In this document: one piece after another, positions 1 to 7,476 of the stretch
How the letters are laid out: every line of letters begins with the position of its first letter
Numbering within the stretch: the first letter of the stretch is position 1
Assembly (NCBI GenBank): GCA_964571195.1
Contig: CAZNAD010000003.1
Coordinates: 1 to 64,000 of the forward strand
Direction of reading: 5' to 3'
Length of the DNA stretch: 64,000 bases
Source of the DNA: PALSA-1006 sp964571195
GTDB lineage: Bacteria > Pseudomonadota > Gammaproteobacteria > Burkholderiales > Gallionellaceae
The notes under the pieces: generated by a model
What the model saw: the letters and a program-made list of their open reading frames with translations, nothing else
Databases searched by the model: none
Told to the model about the DNA's origin: nothing
Made by a program: the position numbers and the translations under genes

Positions 1-1
1 T

Positions 2-193
2 CCAAAAGATTATAAACAAGCAGTGGATTGGTATGTAAAAGCAGCAGAACAAGGCAATGCAACAGCCAAAAATAATCTTAGGAAAATGTATATGAGCGAA
101 CAAGGTGAAGTGCCATGTAAATATTCCCCCCATGGGTGTTTGATCCTTAACAGCTGGGATCGTAAAGAGGATAAGGCGGCAGGTTCGAAATAA
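2..193 (+). CDS. C-terminal end of a Sel1-repeat protein (5' end outside window)
   Basis: An open frame runs in from the left edge and stops with TAA at 191-193. Its first ~30 residues (KDYKQAVDWYVKAAEQGNA, then a run ending KNNLRKMY) are a clear Sel1/TPR-like helical repeat, a family that usually scaffolds protein-protein contacts and is often exported. The roughly 30 residues after the repeat do not look like another Sel1 unit, so the gene may be truncated or fused to foreign sequence. Base composition is AT-richer than the rest of the window, in keeping with accessory DNA. The start codon and any signal peptide lie outside. Confidence 0.6.
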   Translation, partial: PKDYKQAVDWYVKAAEQGNATAKNNLRKMYMSEQGEVPCKYSPHGCLILNSWDRKEDKAAGSK

Positions 194-233
194 GTTTCAC
201 AACTGACGCACGGACACCAATCTATTGGATCAT

Positions 234-425
234 TCATCTTTTAATTCTGTCCGTCCAATATGCTGGTTGTCGAGATTGGTGTGCTACTGCGAATACCACG
301 ATGCCATTGGCGTGCGGACGATAAAAGATAGAGAACGAAAAACCAGCAGTCATCACACACCGAGTTCCTTCAACTGACGGCGCCCCTGCCTCTGGAAACT
401 CAATCGAAGTGCCAAGGGTCAGCAT
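234..425 (-). pseudogene. ParE/RelE-family toxin, N-terminally truncated remnant
   Basis: The 63-residue frame matches only the C-terminal part of a type II ParE/RelE toxin: it has the EFPEAG turn, the FSIFYRP strand and the typical ending VVFAVAHQSRQPAYW. A full toxin of this family is about 95 residues, so roughly 35-40 N-terminal residues are absent. Reading the same frame upstream meets an in-frame TGA after 14 codons, and no partner antitoxin is adjacent. I take it as a decayed toxin. Together with the neighbouring Sel1 fragment and the intact MazEF pair it marks a small accessory patch. Confidence 0.6.
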
Positions 426-466
426 CGCATTTGATTTCCAGCCATCATTTGACTCCCCCTCTCATG

Positions 467-490
467 ATGTATAGACTGATGTTTATACAT
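467..490. promoter_or_regulatory. Inverted-repeat operator of the mazEF-like operon
   Basis: ATGTATA (467-473) and TATACAT (484-490) form a perfect 7-bp inverted repeat with a 10-base spacer, ending 16 bases before the antitoxin ATG. The right arm could serve as a -10-like hexamer, and a strong ribosome site GGGAGG lies between it and the start. Palindromes here are the usual target of AbrB/MazE antitoxin autorepression; the binding itself is inferred. Confidence 0.5.
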
Positions 491-506
491 TACAGGGAGG
501 TGAGTC

Positions 507-761
507 ATGTCCGAAGCAGTGCTCGATATTAAGCAGTGGGGAAATAGTCTGGGAGTTCGCTTGCCAGCAGCAGTGGCAAGAGCCGCCCATTTGCATGTTG
601 ATCAACGTGTGCGTGTTTCAGTGGAAGGTGATCAGGTGGTCATTAAGCCGCTTGAGGATGCCTGCCTGACTCTGGAGCAGCGTGTTGCGGCTTATGATGT
701 GAAGCGCCACGGCAGCGAACAGATGGTCACAACGCAAACTCTTGGTGCCGAGCGTTGGTAG
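507..761 (+). CDS. mazE: MazE-type antitoxin (AbrB/SpoVT fold)
   Basis: 84 residues. The N-terminal half has the swapped-hairpin DNA-binding signature (IKQWGNSLGVRLPAAVARAA) followed by a VRVSVEGDQVVIKP strand; the acidic/aromatic C-terminal tail would be the toxin-wrapping segment. The length is normal for MazE/PemI antitoxins. A GGGAGGTGAG ribosome site sits 3-12 bases before the ATG. It overlaps the downstream toxin gene by 7 bases, the usual translational coupling of such pairs, and is probably autoregulated through the inverted repeat at 467-490. The role is to neutralise the MazF-like RNase encoded next. Confidence 0.88.
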   Translation: MSEAVLDIKQWGNSLGVRLPAAVARAAHLHVDQRVRVSVEGDQVVIKPLEDACLTLEQRVAAYDVKRHGSEQMVTTQTLGAERW

Positions 762-1147
762 TCGCGGCCAAGAGAGCGGCTAAGCCGCGCTGGGTGCCGG
801 ATCGGCAAGAGATCATCTGGATCGATTGCAATCCGCAGACGGGACGCGAGATGCGAGATGTTCACCCGTTTCTGGTTTTGTCCCCCCGTATCTTCAACGA
901 GAAGACTTCGCTGGTCATCGGTTTGCCAATGACCACGGCAGAATACAATTCGGACAATCCATTTGCCGTTGCTGTCGGTAAGGCATCAGGAAAAAAAGCG
1001 GAACATACGAGTTATGTGCTTTGCCATCAGCCAAAATCTTTTGATTGGCGTTTGCGCAAAGCCAAAGCGCATCCTTTGAAAACTTTACCGGATAATCTGT
1101 TCGCGCAGGTTTGCGAACGCCTGAATCAGATTATTCAATTGGGCTAA
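755..1147 (+). CDS. mazF: MazF/PemK-type toxin, mRNA interferase
   Basis: About 130 residues. The family core is visible: IIWIDCNPQTGREMRD, then HPFLVLSPRIFNEKTSLVIGLPMT, and a late helix ending in VCERLNQIIQL. MazF proteins are sequence-specific endoribonucleases held inactive by MazE. The start is TTG at 755, inside the end of mazE; no ATG or GTG precedes the conserved core in frame, so the rare start and the 7-base overlap probably keep toxin below antitoxin. The frame is intact with no sign of decay. The cut sequence cannot be predicted. Confidence 0.85.
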   Translation: MVVAAKRAAKPRWVPDRQEIIWIDCNPQTGREMRDVHPFLVLSPRIFNEKTSLVIGLPMTTAEYNSDNPFAVAVGKASGKKAEHTSYVLCHQPKSFDWRLRKAKAHPLKTLPDNLFAQVCERLNQIIQLG

Positions 1148-1201
1148 GTCCGCAATTCAACAGAACCTCAGAGACTGACCGCGAATTCCCCTCGAATAGA
1201 A

Positions 1202-3889
1202 ATGAACCTCTTTCGCCTATCTTTCAATCTTCTGCGTCGTGACTGGCGTGCGGGGGAGTGGCGCGTGTTGTTGTTGGCGTTGTTGTTGGCGGTGGGCAGC
1301 CTAGCTACTGTCGGTCTGTTCGCTGACCGCGTGCGGCAGGCCTTGCAGCAGCAGGCGCAGAGTCTCATTGGTGCCGATCTGCGCATTACTTCTACACGAC
1401 CGTTTCCTTCCGACTATCGACTAGCGGCTGAAGCTCGCGGTTTGCGCGTGGTGGAGAGTCGTACTTTTCCGAGCATGGTGGCGCATGGCGAGCAGGTGTT
1501 GCTGAGTGAGATTCAGGCGGTGGGGGCGGGCTATCCATTGCGCGGTAAGATTGAGATTGATGATGGAAATGGAAAAACTCCCTCACCCCCAGCCCCTCTC
1601 CCAGCGGGAGAGGGGAGTATTCCGGCACGCGGTACGGTGTGGGTGGATGAACGCTTGTTGCGCCGTTTGAATGTGAGTGTGGGGGATGAGGTGGTTATCG
1701 GGGCGCGGCATTTCGTGGTGGCAGCGCGCATCGTGAAGGACATCGACCAATCCATCGGTTTCGCCAGTTTTGCGCCGCGTGTGCTGATGGATGCTGACGA
1801 TCTGGCTGCTACGGGGTTACTGCAAGAGGGAAGTCGTATCTCGTACCGGTTGATGGTCGCGGGTGAGGCGAAGCAGGTGCTGGCATTACGCGCCGCGCTG
1901 GAGAGCAAATTGTCCAGCAACGAGAAGATGGAGGATGTGCGTGATGCGCGTCCCGAGATACGCACGGCGTTGGAACGTGCGGAACATTTTCTCGGTCTTG
2001 CAGCGCTGACGGCCGCCATATTGGCTGGGGCGGCGATGGCATTGGCCTCACGGCGTTTCGTGGCGCGACATCTGGATGGTGTTGCGGTGATGCGTTGTCT
2101 CGGTGCGCAACAGACGCAGGTGCTGTGGCTGTTTTTGAATCAGTTCATCTTGCTGGGCGTGGTAGCGGTGTTGGTCGGCGGCTTGCTGGGCTATGCCACG
2201 CAGGCGGTGCTGGTAGAGAGCATCGCCTCCATGCGCGAGGCGAGTCTGCCGCAGCCGAGTGTGTTGCCGTTGCTCAAAGCGGCGGCCAGTGGTTTTGCGC
2301 TGTTGTTGGGCTTCGCCTTCCTGCCTTTGTTGCAGTTTCGCAAGGTGTCGCCGTTGCGCGTGTTGCGCCGCGAATTGGGCACGCCTGAAACCAGCGCTTG
2401 GCTGGTCTACGGTGTGGCGGTGGTCGTGTTGGCGGCATTGTTCCTGTGGCACGCGGGTTCGTTGAAGTTGGGCGTGGCAGTGCTGGGTGGGCTGTTGGTC
2501 GGATTGCTGGTGTTCGGCTGGTTGGCGTGGGTGATGTTGCATGGGTTGTTAAAAATTTGGGCGGTACGCGTAGACCCTCACCCTCAGTCCCTCTCCCAAA
2601 GGGCGAGGGAAGTAGAACCCTCGCCCGCAGGGAGAGGGCAGGGTGAGGGAGGCGCGTCACATATCCGCCACGCGTTGGCAAATCTCGTGCGCCACGGACG
2701 CAGTGCCGCAGTACAGGTGGTCGCACTCAGTCTCGGCGGTATGGCGTTGCTGGTATTGACGCTGGTGCGTACCGATCTGTTGCAAAGCTGGCAGGGCAAA
2801 TTGCCGCCGGATGCACCGAACCGTTTTGTGGTGAACATCCAGCCTGATCAGGCGCAGCCGGTGCGGGATTTCTTCGCGGCGCAGTCGTTACCACCGCCTG
2901 AGTTGCAGCCTATGGTGCGCGGTAGATTGATCGCCATCAACGACAAAGCGGTCAATGGCGACAGTTATTCCGAGCCGCGAGCAAAAGCATTGGTGGAACG
3001 CGAATTCAATCTGTCTTACATGGAGCAGATGCCGGCGTGGAATGAGTTGGTGAGCGGGAAGTGGTGGGGCGGTTGCGACACGTTACTGGCGAAGTCAGCC
3101 GATTGCGGGAGCAACTGCGATACCGCCCCGCAGAAAAATATAACCACAACCCCATCATGCGATGGCGGTCTAAAAGGTTCGGGTGAACTTTCCGTGGAGG
3201 AAGGCATCGCCAAGACTTTGAACATCAAGCTCGGCGATACGCTCACCTACGATGTAGCGGGCAGCAGTTTCACGGCGCGCGTTACCAGTTTGCGCAAGGT
3301 GCAGTGGGATTCGATGAAGGTGAATTTTTTTGTTATCACCACGCCGGAGTTGCTTCAGGATTTTCCGACCAGTTACCTGGGCAGCTTCTATCTGCCGCCG
3401 GACAAGGTGCGCACGGGTGATGAGTTGTCGCGCGCCTTCCCCAATATCCTGTTGATCGACACAGGCGCGGTGATCGCCCAGGTGCGCAACATCATGGACC
3501 AGATCGCGCAGACGGTGAGTGCGGTGTTCCTGTTTACGCTGCTTTCCGGCTTGGCCGTGTTATATGCCGCGCTGCTGTCTACACAGGATGAACGCAACCA
3601 CGAGGCGGCTATCCTGCGTACCCTAGGTGCGGGCAGTCGCTATTTGCGCCGTTTGCATCTGTCCGAATTCGCCATCTTGGGTGGCTTGAGCGGTCTGTTC
3701 GCCGCAGCGGGGGCGGTGTTGCTCGGCTGGGTGCTGGCGCGCTTCGTGTTGGAGATTCCCTATCAGACTAGCCTAGCCGTGTGGTTCATCGGTGTGTCTG
3801 GCGGGGTGCTTGTAGTCATGCTGGCCGGATGGCTGGCGACACGGCGCATTACCCGCTTGTCCCCGTTGCGCATCTTGCGGGCCGACTGA
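1202..3889 (+). CDS. FtsX-like ABC transporter permease (YbbP type) with in-frame repeat insertions
   Basis: 895 residues with duplicated FtsX/MacB-type architecture: a transmembrane helix near residues 20-42, a large periplasmic domain, three to five helices at about 260-450, another helix near 500-520, a second periplasmic domain, and three helices from ~760 to the end (terminal motif LSPLRILRAD). Such permeases work with a LolD-like ATPase in lipoprotein or substrate extrusion; none is adjacent here. Three segments look foreign: a Pro/Gly run near residues 126-140, a longer one near 458-485, and a Cys-rich stretch near 622-660. The first and third fall in predicted periplasmic parts and the second in a loop between membrane helices. 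The first two correspond to palindromic DNA repeats. All three keep the frame, so the gene is probably still expressed. Confidence 0.85.
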   Translation: MNLFRLSFNLLRRDWRAGEWRVLLLALLLAVGSLATVGLFADRVRQALQQQAQSLIGADLRITSTRPFPSDYRLAAEARGLRVVESRTFPSMVAHGEQVLLSEIQAVGAGYPLRGKIEIDDGNGKTPSPPAPLPAGEGSIPARGTVWVDERLLRRLNVSVGDEVVIGARHFVVAARIVKDIDQSIGFASFAPRVLMDADDLAATGLLQEGSRISYRLMVAGEAKQVLALRAALESKLSSNEKMEDVRDARPEIRTALERAEHFLGLAALTAAILAGAAMALASRRFVARHLDGVAVMRCLGAQQTQVLWLFLNQFILLGVVAVLVGGLLGYATQAVLVESIASMREASLPQPSVLPLLKAAASGFALLLGFAFLPLLQFRKVSPLRVLRRELGTPETSAWLVYGVAVVVLAALFLWHAGSLKLGVAVLGGLLVGLLVFGWLAWVMLHGLLKIWAVRVDPHPQSLSQRAREVEPSPAGRGQGEGGASHIRHALANLVRHGRSAAVQVVALSLGGMALLVLTLVRTDLLQSWQGKLPPDAPNRFVVNIQPDQAQPVRDFFAAQSLPPPELQPMVRGRLIAINDKAVNGDSYSEPRAKALVEREFNLSYMEQMPAWNELVSGKWWGGCDTLLAKSADCGSNCDTAPQKNITTTPSCDGGLKGSGELSVEEGIAKTLNIKLGDTLTYDVAGSSFTARVTSLRKVQWDSMKVNFFVITTPELLQDFPTSYLGSFYLPPDKVRTGDELSRAFPNILLIDTGAVIAQVRNIMDQIAQTVSAVFLFTLLSGLAVLYAALLSTQDERNHEAAILRTLGAGSRYLRRLHLSEFAILGGLSGLFAAAGAVLLGWVLARFVLEIPYQTSLAVWFIGVSGGVLVVMLAGWLATRRITRLSPLRILRAD
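1578..1617. repeat. Palindromic GC-rich repeat, half-element, inside the permease gene
   Basis: A CCCTCACCCC-type lead is followed by CCCCTCTCCC (1593-1602), a 3-base loop, and its perfect complement GGGAGAGGGG (1606-1615). Read in frame it gives a Pro-rich PAPLPAGEG peptide. The same CCCTCTCCC/GGGAGAGGG arms recur at 2575-2649, so this is a member of a dispersed family rather than native permease sequence. Confidence 0.7.
2575..2649. repeat. Palindromic GC-rich repeat, full symmetric element, inside the permease gene
   Basis: The arms nest symmetrically: CCCTCACCC (2575-2583) pairs with GGGTGAGGG (2641-2649); CCCTCTCCC (2589-2597) pairs with GGGAGAGGG (2630-2638); and inside, GGGCGAGGG (2601-2609) pairs with CCCTCGCCC (2618-2626). 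It can fold as one long hairpin or as two adjacent hairpins. It is translated in frame as a Ser/Arg/Gly-rich segment ending SPAGRGQGEG. The first half-element at 1578-1617 carries the same arms. Confidence 0.75.
3066..3180. other. Third in-frame insertion in the permease gene, hairpin-forming
   Basis: Between the conserved permease segments SGKWW and ELSVEEGIAKTL lie about 38 residues with four cysteines that do not resemble the family. The DNA has a perfect 8-bp inverted repeat, GGGGCGGT (3066-3073) and ACCGCCCC (3122-3129), plus a smaller CCATC/GATGG hairpin further right. It is unrelated in sequence to the other two insertions. Calling it an insertion rests on remembered family length, not on an alignment. 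Confidence 0.4.
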
Positions 3890-3907
3890 TTATCCTTGGT
3901 GGTTAAG

Positions 3908-4885
3908 ATGAAACAGATTCATATTGTGATCCCCGATCTATTCTTGCCGCAGCCATTGGCAAAAGAAGTCTGTGCCGGACTGGCACTCCCTGCGCTGGAG
4001 AAGTGTCTGACACGGGGCAAAGTACAAACCCTGACGGTGCATACACTGGAAGAGTGGTTGTGCCAAGCTTATGCCGTGGCGGATTCAGCCATCGCCCCCG
4101 TCACCCTGTTGGCGGACGGTTTGCAGCCGGAAGGTTATTACTGGCTGCGCGCCGATCCGGTGCACCTGCGGCTGGAGCGCGACCAGACGATCCTGCAGAC
4201 CAATGTGGCACCTGATCAGCAACAGGCCACGCAGCTGTGCGCGCAGTTGAACCGGCACTTTTCCGGCGATGGCTTGGCTTTCTTCGCGCCGCATCCCCGG
4301 CGCTGGTATCTGCGTCTGGATGATGATCCGCAACTGTCGACACATTCGGTTTCTCAGGTCGAAGGGTGGGACGCGCGGCGCTACATGCCACAGGGAGAGC
4401 AGGCATTGAAATGGCACGGTCTGTTGAACGAGATGCAGATGTTGCTCTACGGGCAGTCTGTCCAGCAGGCAACGGCAGATAGTCTGCCGGTGAACAGTCT
4501 GTGGTTATGGGGGGGCGGGCATGCTGCCGGATTGTCGCGGCCATTTGCCGAAGTCCATGGCGATAGTGCGCTGGCGGCTGCTTTTGCGCAGGCTTCGGCT
4601 ATACAGGAAGCCTCTGGTGAGCTATCGGAAACGGAGTTGTATGTGTGGGAGGCGTTGAGTGTCGCGGTGCGGCGGGGAGACTATTACGCATGGCGCGAAG
4701 CACTGCTGCGTTTCGAACAGGAGCTGCTTGTACCTTTGCTACAACAACTGGCAGACGGTGCAGTCGAGCGGCTCCGGTTAACGGTGCTACAGGAAGACGG
4801 TTCCCGCAGTTACGAATTGACCCGTGGTCGCTTGTGGCGGGTGTGGCAGCGCCCGCGTCGTTTGGCCAGTTTCGCCGTGGTGTAG
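3908..4885 (+). CDS. RpfE-like conserved protein (phosphoglycerate-mutase-like annotation in relatives)
   Basis: 325 residues from ATG 3908, preferred over an upstream TTG at 3896 because the TTGGTGG stretch (3897-3902) then fits as ribosome site. It begins IHIVIPDLFLP and has a conserved NSLWLWGGG segment near residue 200, features I associate with Xanthomonas RpfE and its betaproteobacterial homologues, often labelled regulatory protein or cofactor-independent phosphoglycerate mutase. No metal-site motif of a true mutase is evident. No signal peptide or membrane helix is seen, so it should be cytoplasmic. It follows the permease with a small gap and may share its transcript. The biochemical function is unknown. 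Confidence 0.6.
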   Translation: MKQIHIVIPDLFLPQPLAKEVCAGLALPALEKCLTRGKVQTLTVHTLEEWLCQAYAVADSAIAPVTLLADGLQPEGYYWLRADPVHLRLERDQTILQTNVAPDQQQATQLCAQLNRHFSGDGLAFFAPHPRRWYLRLDDDPQLSTHSVSQVEGWDARRYMPQGEQALKWHGLLNEMQMLLYGQSVQQATADSLPVNSLWLWGGGHAAGLSRPFAEVHGDSALAAAFAQASAIQEASGELSETELYVWEALSVAVRRGDYYAWREALLRFEQELLVPLLQQLADGAVERLRLTVLQEDGSRSYELTRGRLWRVWQRPRRLASFAVV

Positions 4886-4888
4886 AAT
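4861..4888 (+). promoter_or_regulatory. Probable sigma-70 promoter of the MscS/cNMP channel gene
   Basis: TTTGGC (4861-4866), a 16-base spacer and TAGAAT (4883-4888) lie 34 bases before the channel start, overlapping the 3' end of the preceding gene. The -35 match is weak. Confidence 0.35.
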
Positions 4889-4921
4889 GCTGCGGTCTAT
4901 ATCGGGCGGTCGTCAATAACT

Positions 4922-6454
4922 ATGGATTTCTTCAATAAAGTGATTGGCTATTTCTGGGGGGAGGAGTCTTTCCCCGTGCTGATCATGGTGCTGTGTATCG
5001 CGGTGCTGTTGTTTCATTTCCGCCGCGAAGAGCGCCAGAGTCTGGTCAATACGCTGGGTTTCTTCTTTGCCTGCCAGTTGGGCTTGCTGGTCAGCGGATT
5101 GATCTATGCGCTGGAACTCACCCGTGCCGCCGCCACCTTGCACGAGGCCTTCATCATCGGCGCGGGGATCGCGGTCATCCGTCTGTGGGGACAACTGATC
5201 TTCCGTATCCTCGTGCCCCTGTTCCGTTTCTCGCCGCCGCGCATCACGGAAGATATCTTCGTTATCATCGCTTATATCGCTTGGGGCATGATCCGCTTGC
5301 GTTATGCGGGGCTGGAGTTGGGCAGCATCCTGGCGACTTCGGCGATGATCACGGCGGTGGTCGCGTTCGCGATGCAGGATACGCTGGGCAACATCCTCGG
5401 CGGGCTGGCATTGCAGTTGGATAACTCGGTCGGAGTGGGGGACTGGATCAAGGTCGATGACGTGATCGGCAGAGTGGTTGATATCCGCTGGCGTTCGACA
5501 CTGGTGGAGACGCGCAACTGGGAGACGGTGGTAATCCCGAACAGCCAGTTGATGAAGAATAAATTCACGGTGCTGGGACGTCGCACCGATCAGCCGGTGC
5601 AGTGGCGTCGCTGGATATGGTTCACCATCGCGCTGGAGGTCACTCCCTCCAAGGTTATCAGCACCGTCGAGAGCGCCCTGTTGCAGGCGGATATCGGCAA
5701 CGTCGCCAAAGACCCGCAGCCCAATTGCGTGCTGATGGAGATGGATAAAGAGGGCAATGCGCGTTACGCGCTGCGTTATTGGCTGACCGATCTGGCGCTG
5801 GACGATCCCACCGATTCGGTGGTGCGCTGGCATATCTTCACCGCGTTGCAACGGGCCGAGATCAAGCTGGCCGTGCCGGAACAGAACATCCGCCTCACCA
5901 AACAGAACGAACAATATGAGGAGGCGGTACAGCAGCGCGAGGTTAATCTGCGCATCAGGATGCTGCGTCGTATCGAGCTGTTCACGCAGATGGCCGATGA
6001 AGAGCTGGAGTCGCTAGCCAAACGTTTGCGCTACACACCATTTGCCAAGGGCGTGGTCATTTCCAAGCAGGGGTCGGTCGCCCATTGGTTGTACGTCATC
6101 ATCAACGGCGAAGCGGAGGTCTATCTGGAGTTGCCCAACGGCAAACAACGCACCTTGCGCACTCTGGAAAGAGGCAATTTCTTCGGCGAAATGGGGCTGA
6201 TGACCGGCGAGCCGCGTTCCGCATCGGTGGTCGCCAAAACGGATGTGGAGTGTTACCGTCTGGACAAGGAAGTGTTCGAGGATATCCTGAAAGCCCGCCC
6301 CGGTATCGCCGAGGAAATCACCAGCGTGCTGGTGACGCGCCGCGCCGAGCTGGAAAGCGCCATGCAGAACCTCGACGCAACGGTGAAACACAAGGACTTG
6401 TTCTCGCAGCACAATGAGATACTCGCAACGATCAAACGCTTTTTCTCTCTCTGA
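4922..6454 (+). CDS. MscS-type channel with C-terminal cyclic-nucleotide-binding domain (bCNG family)
   Basis: 510 residues. Four hydrophobic helices at roughly 10-30, 40-65, 70-95 and 105-122 precede a Gly/Ala-rich pore helix (AMITAVVAFAMQDTLGNILGG, near 140-160) and the MscS beta domain (GDWIKVDDVIGRVVDIRWRS). A cNMP-binding domain fills ~345-470 and keeps the phosphate-binding cassette: FGEMGLMTGEPRSASV, with Arg-Ser-Ala at its end. Bacterial CNG channels of this layout open with cyclic nucleotide rather than tension. It is monocistronic between its own promoter and accA. The ligand (cAMP, cGMP or other) is not determinable by eye. No cyclase for cAMP or cGMP was found in the window. Confidence 0.88.
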   Translation: MDFFNKVIGYFWGEESFPVLIMVLCIAVLLFHFRREERQSLVNTLGFFFACQLGLLVSGLIYALELTRAAATLHEAFIIGAGIAVIRLWGQLIFRILVPLFRFSPPRITEDIFVIIAYIAWGMIRLRYAGLELGSILATSAMITAVVAFAMQDTLGNILGGLALQLDNSVGVGDWIKVDDVIGRVVDIRWRSTLVETRNWETVVIPNSQLMKNKFTVLGRRTDQPVQWRRWIWFTIALEVTPSKVISTVESALLQADIGNVAKDPQPNCVLMEMDKEGNARYALRYWLTDLALDDPTDSVVRWHIFTALQRAEIKLAVPEQNIRLTKQNEQYEEAVQQREVNLRIRMLRRIELFTQMADEELESLAKRLRYTPFAKGVVISKQGSVAHWLYVIINGEAEVYLELPNGKQRTLRTLERGNFFGEMGLMTGEPRSASVVAKTDVECYRLDKEVFEDILKARPGIAEEITSVLVTRRAELESAMQNLDATVKHKDLFSQHNEILATIKRFFSL

Positions 6455-6510
6455 GCGATTGCTGTATCATTGCGTCCCATCCGAATCGACAGTTAATCAA
6501 AGAGCGTTTT

Positions 6511-7476
6511 ATGAAAGTCACATTCCTGGATTTTGAGCAGTCTGTTTCCGAGCTGGAGAACAAGATCGAGCAATTGCGTTTTGTTCAGGACGATTCCGCG
6601 CTGGACATCTCCGACGAGATCGCACGGCTGAAGAAAAAGAGCGAAACGCTGACAAAAGAGATCTATGCCAAGCTCACGCCCTGGCAGATATCGCAGGTCT
6701 CCCGCCACCCGCAGCGGCCTTACACCCTGGATTACATCGAGCATCTGTTCACCGATTTCGAGGAGTTGCACGGTGACCGCGTGTATGCGGACGATGCGGC
6801 CATCGTCGGCGGCCTGGCGCGTTTCAACGGCCAGAGCGTGATGGTCATCGGCCACCAGAAAGGTCGTGACACCAAGGAACGCCAATACCGCAACTTCGGC
6901 ATGCCGCGCCCGGAGGGTTATCGCAAGGCGATGCGCCTGATGCGTCTGGCCGAGAAGTTCGGTATCCCCATCATGACCTTTATCGATACGCCGGGTGCTT
7001 ATCCGGGTGTGGGCGCGGAAGAGCGCGGTCAGTCGGAAGCCATCGGCAGGAACCTGTACGTGATGGCGGAACTGAAGGTGCCGATGATCTGCACCATCAT
7101 CGGCGAAGGCGGCTCGGGCGGGGCACTGGCCATCGCGGTGGGGGATGCCATGCTGATGTTGCAGTACGCCACTTATTCGGTTATCTCGCCCGAAGGCTGC
7201 GCCTCCATCCTGTGGAAGAGTGCGGACAAGGCATCCGATGCAGCGGAGACGCTGGGCATCACCGCGACACGCCTGAAAGCGCTGGGGCTGGTGGACAAGA
7301 TCGTCAGCGAACCGTTGGGCGGTGCGCACCGCGACTATCCGGCGATGATGCAGAGCCTGCGCAAGGCGTTGCAGGAGTCGCTCAAGCAGGTGGTCGCGAT
7401 GAAGCAAGACGAGATGTTGCAGACACGCTTCAACCGCCTGATGAGTTATGGCAAATACAAGGAAGTCGAACTCTGA
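6511..7476 (+). CDS. accA: Acetyl-CoA carboxylase carboxyltransferase subunit alpha
   Basis: 321 residues, the usual length. The N-terminal helical hairpin (LENKIEQLRF) precedes the crotonase-like core with IDTPGAYPGVGAEERGQSEAI and the glycine-rich GEGGSGGALAI loop that binds acetyl-CoA. With AccD it transfers the carboxyl group from biotin to acetyl-CoA to make malonyl-CoA for fatty acid synthesis, in the cytoplasm. The 3' end overlaps tilS by 29 bases, so the two are co-transcribed and translationally coupled, as in many betaproteobacteria. Confidence 0.97.
   Translation: MKVTFLDFEQSVSELENKIEQLRFVQDDSALDISDEIARLKKKSETLTKEIYAKLTPWQISQVSRHPQRPYTLDYIEHLFTDFEELHGDRVYADDAAIVGGLARFNGQSVMVIGHQKGRDTKERQYRNFGMPRPEGYRKAMRLMRLAEKFGIPIMTFIDTPGAYPGVGAEERGQSEAIGRNLYVMAELKVPMICTIIGEGGSGGALAIAVGDAMLMLQYATYSVISPEGCASILWKSADKASDAAETLGITATRLKALGLVDKIVSEPLGGAHRDYPAMMQSLRKALQESLKQVVAMKQDEMLQTRFNRLMSYGKYKEVEL

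Noticed and set aside
10..237. Minus-strand frame of 75 codons opposite the Sel1 fragment, with start overlapping the ParE remnant stop
   Set aside because: No family features; the opposite strand shows a clear Sel1 repeat over the first third, so only one can be coding there. Kept out for lack of support.
4913..5914. Long minus-strand frame (333 codons) opposite the MscS-type channel
   Set aside because: His/Gln/Arg-rich, low-complexity product typical of the antisense of a GC-rich gene; the + strand has recognisable domains.
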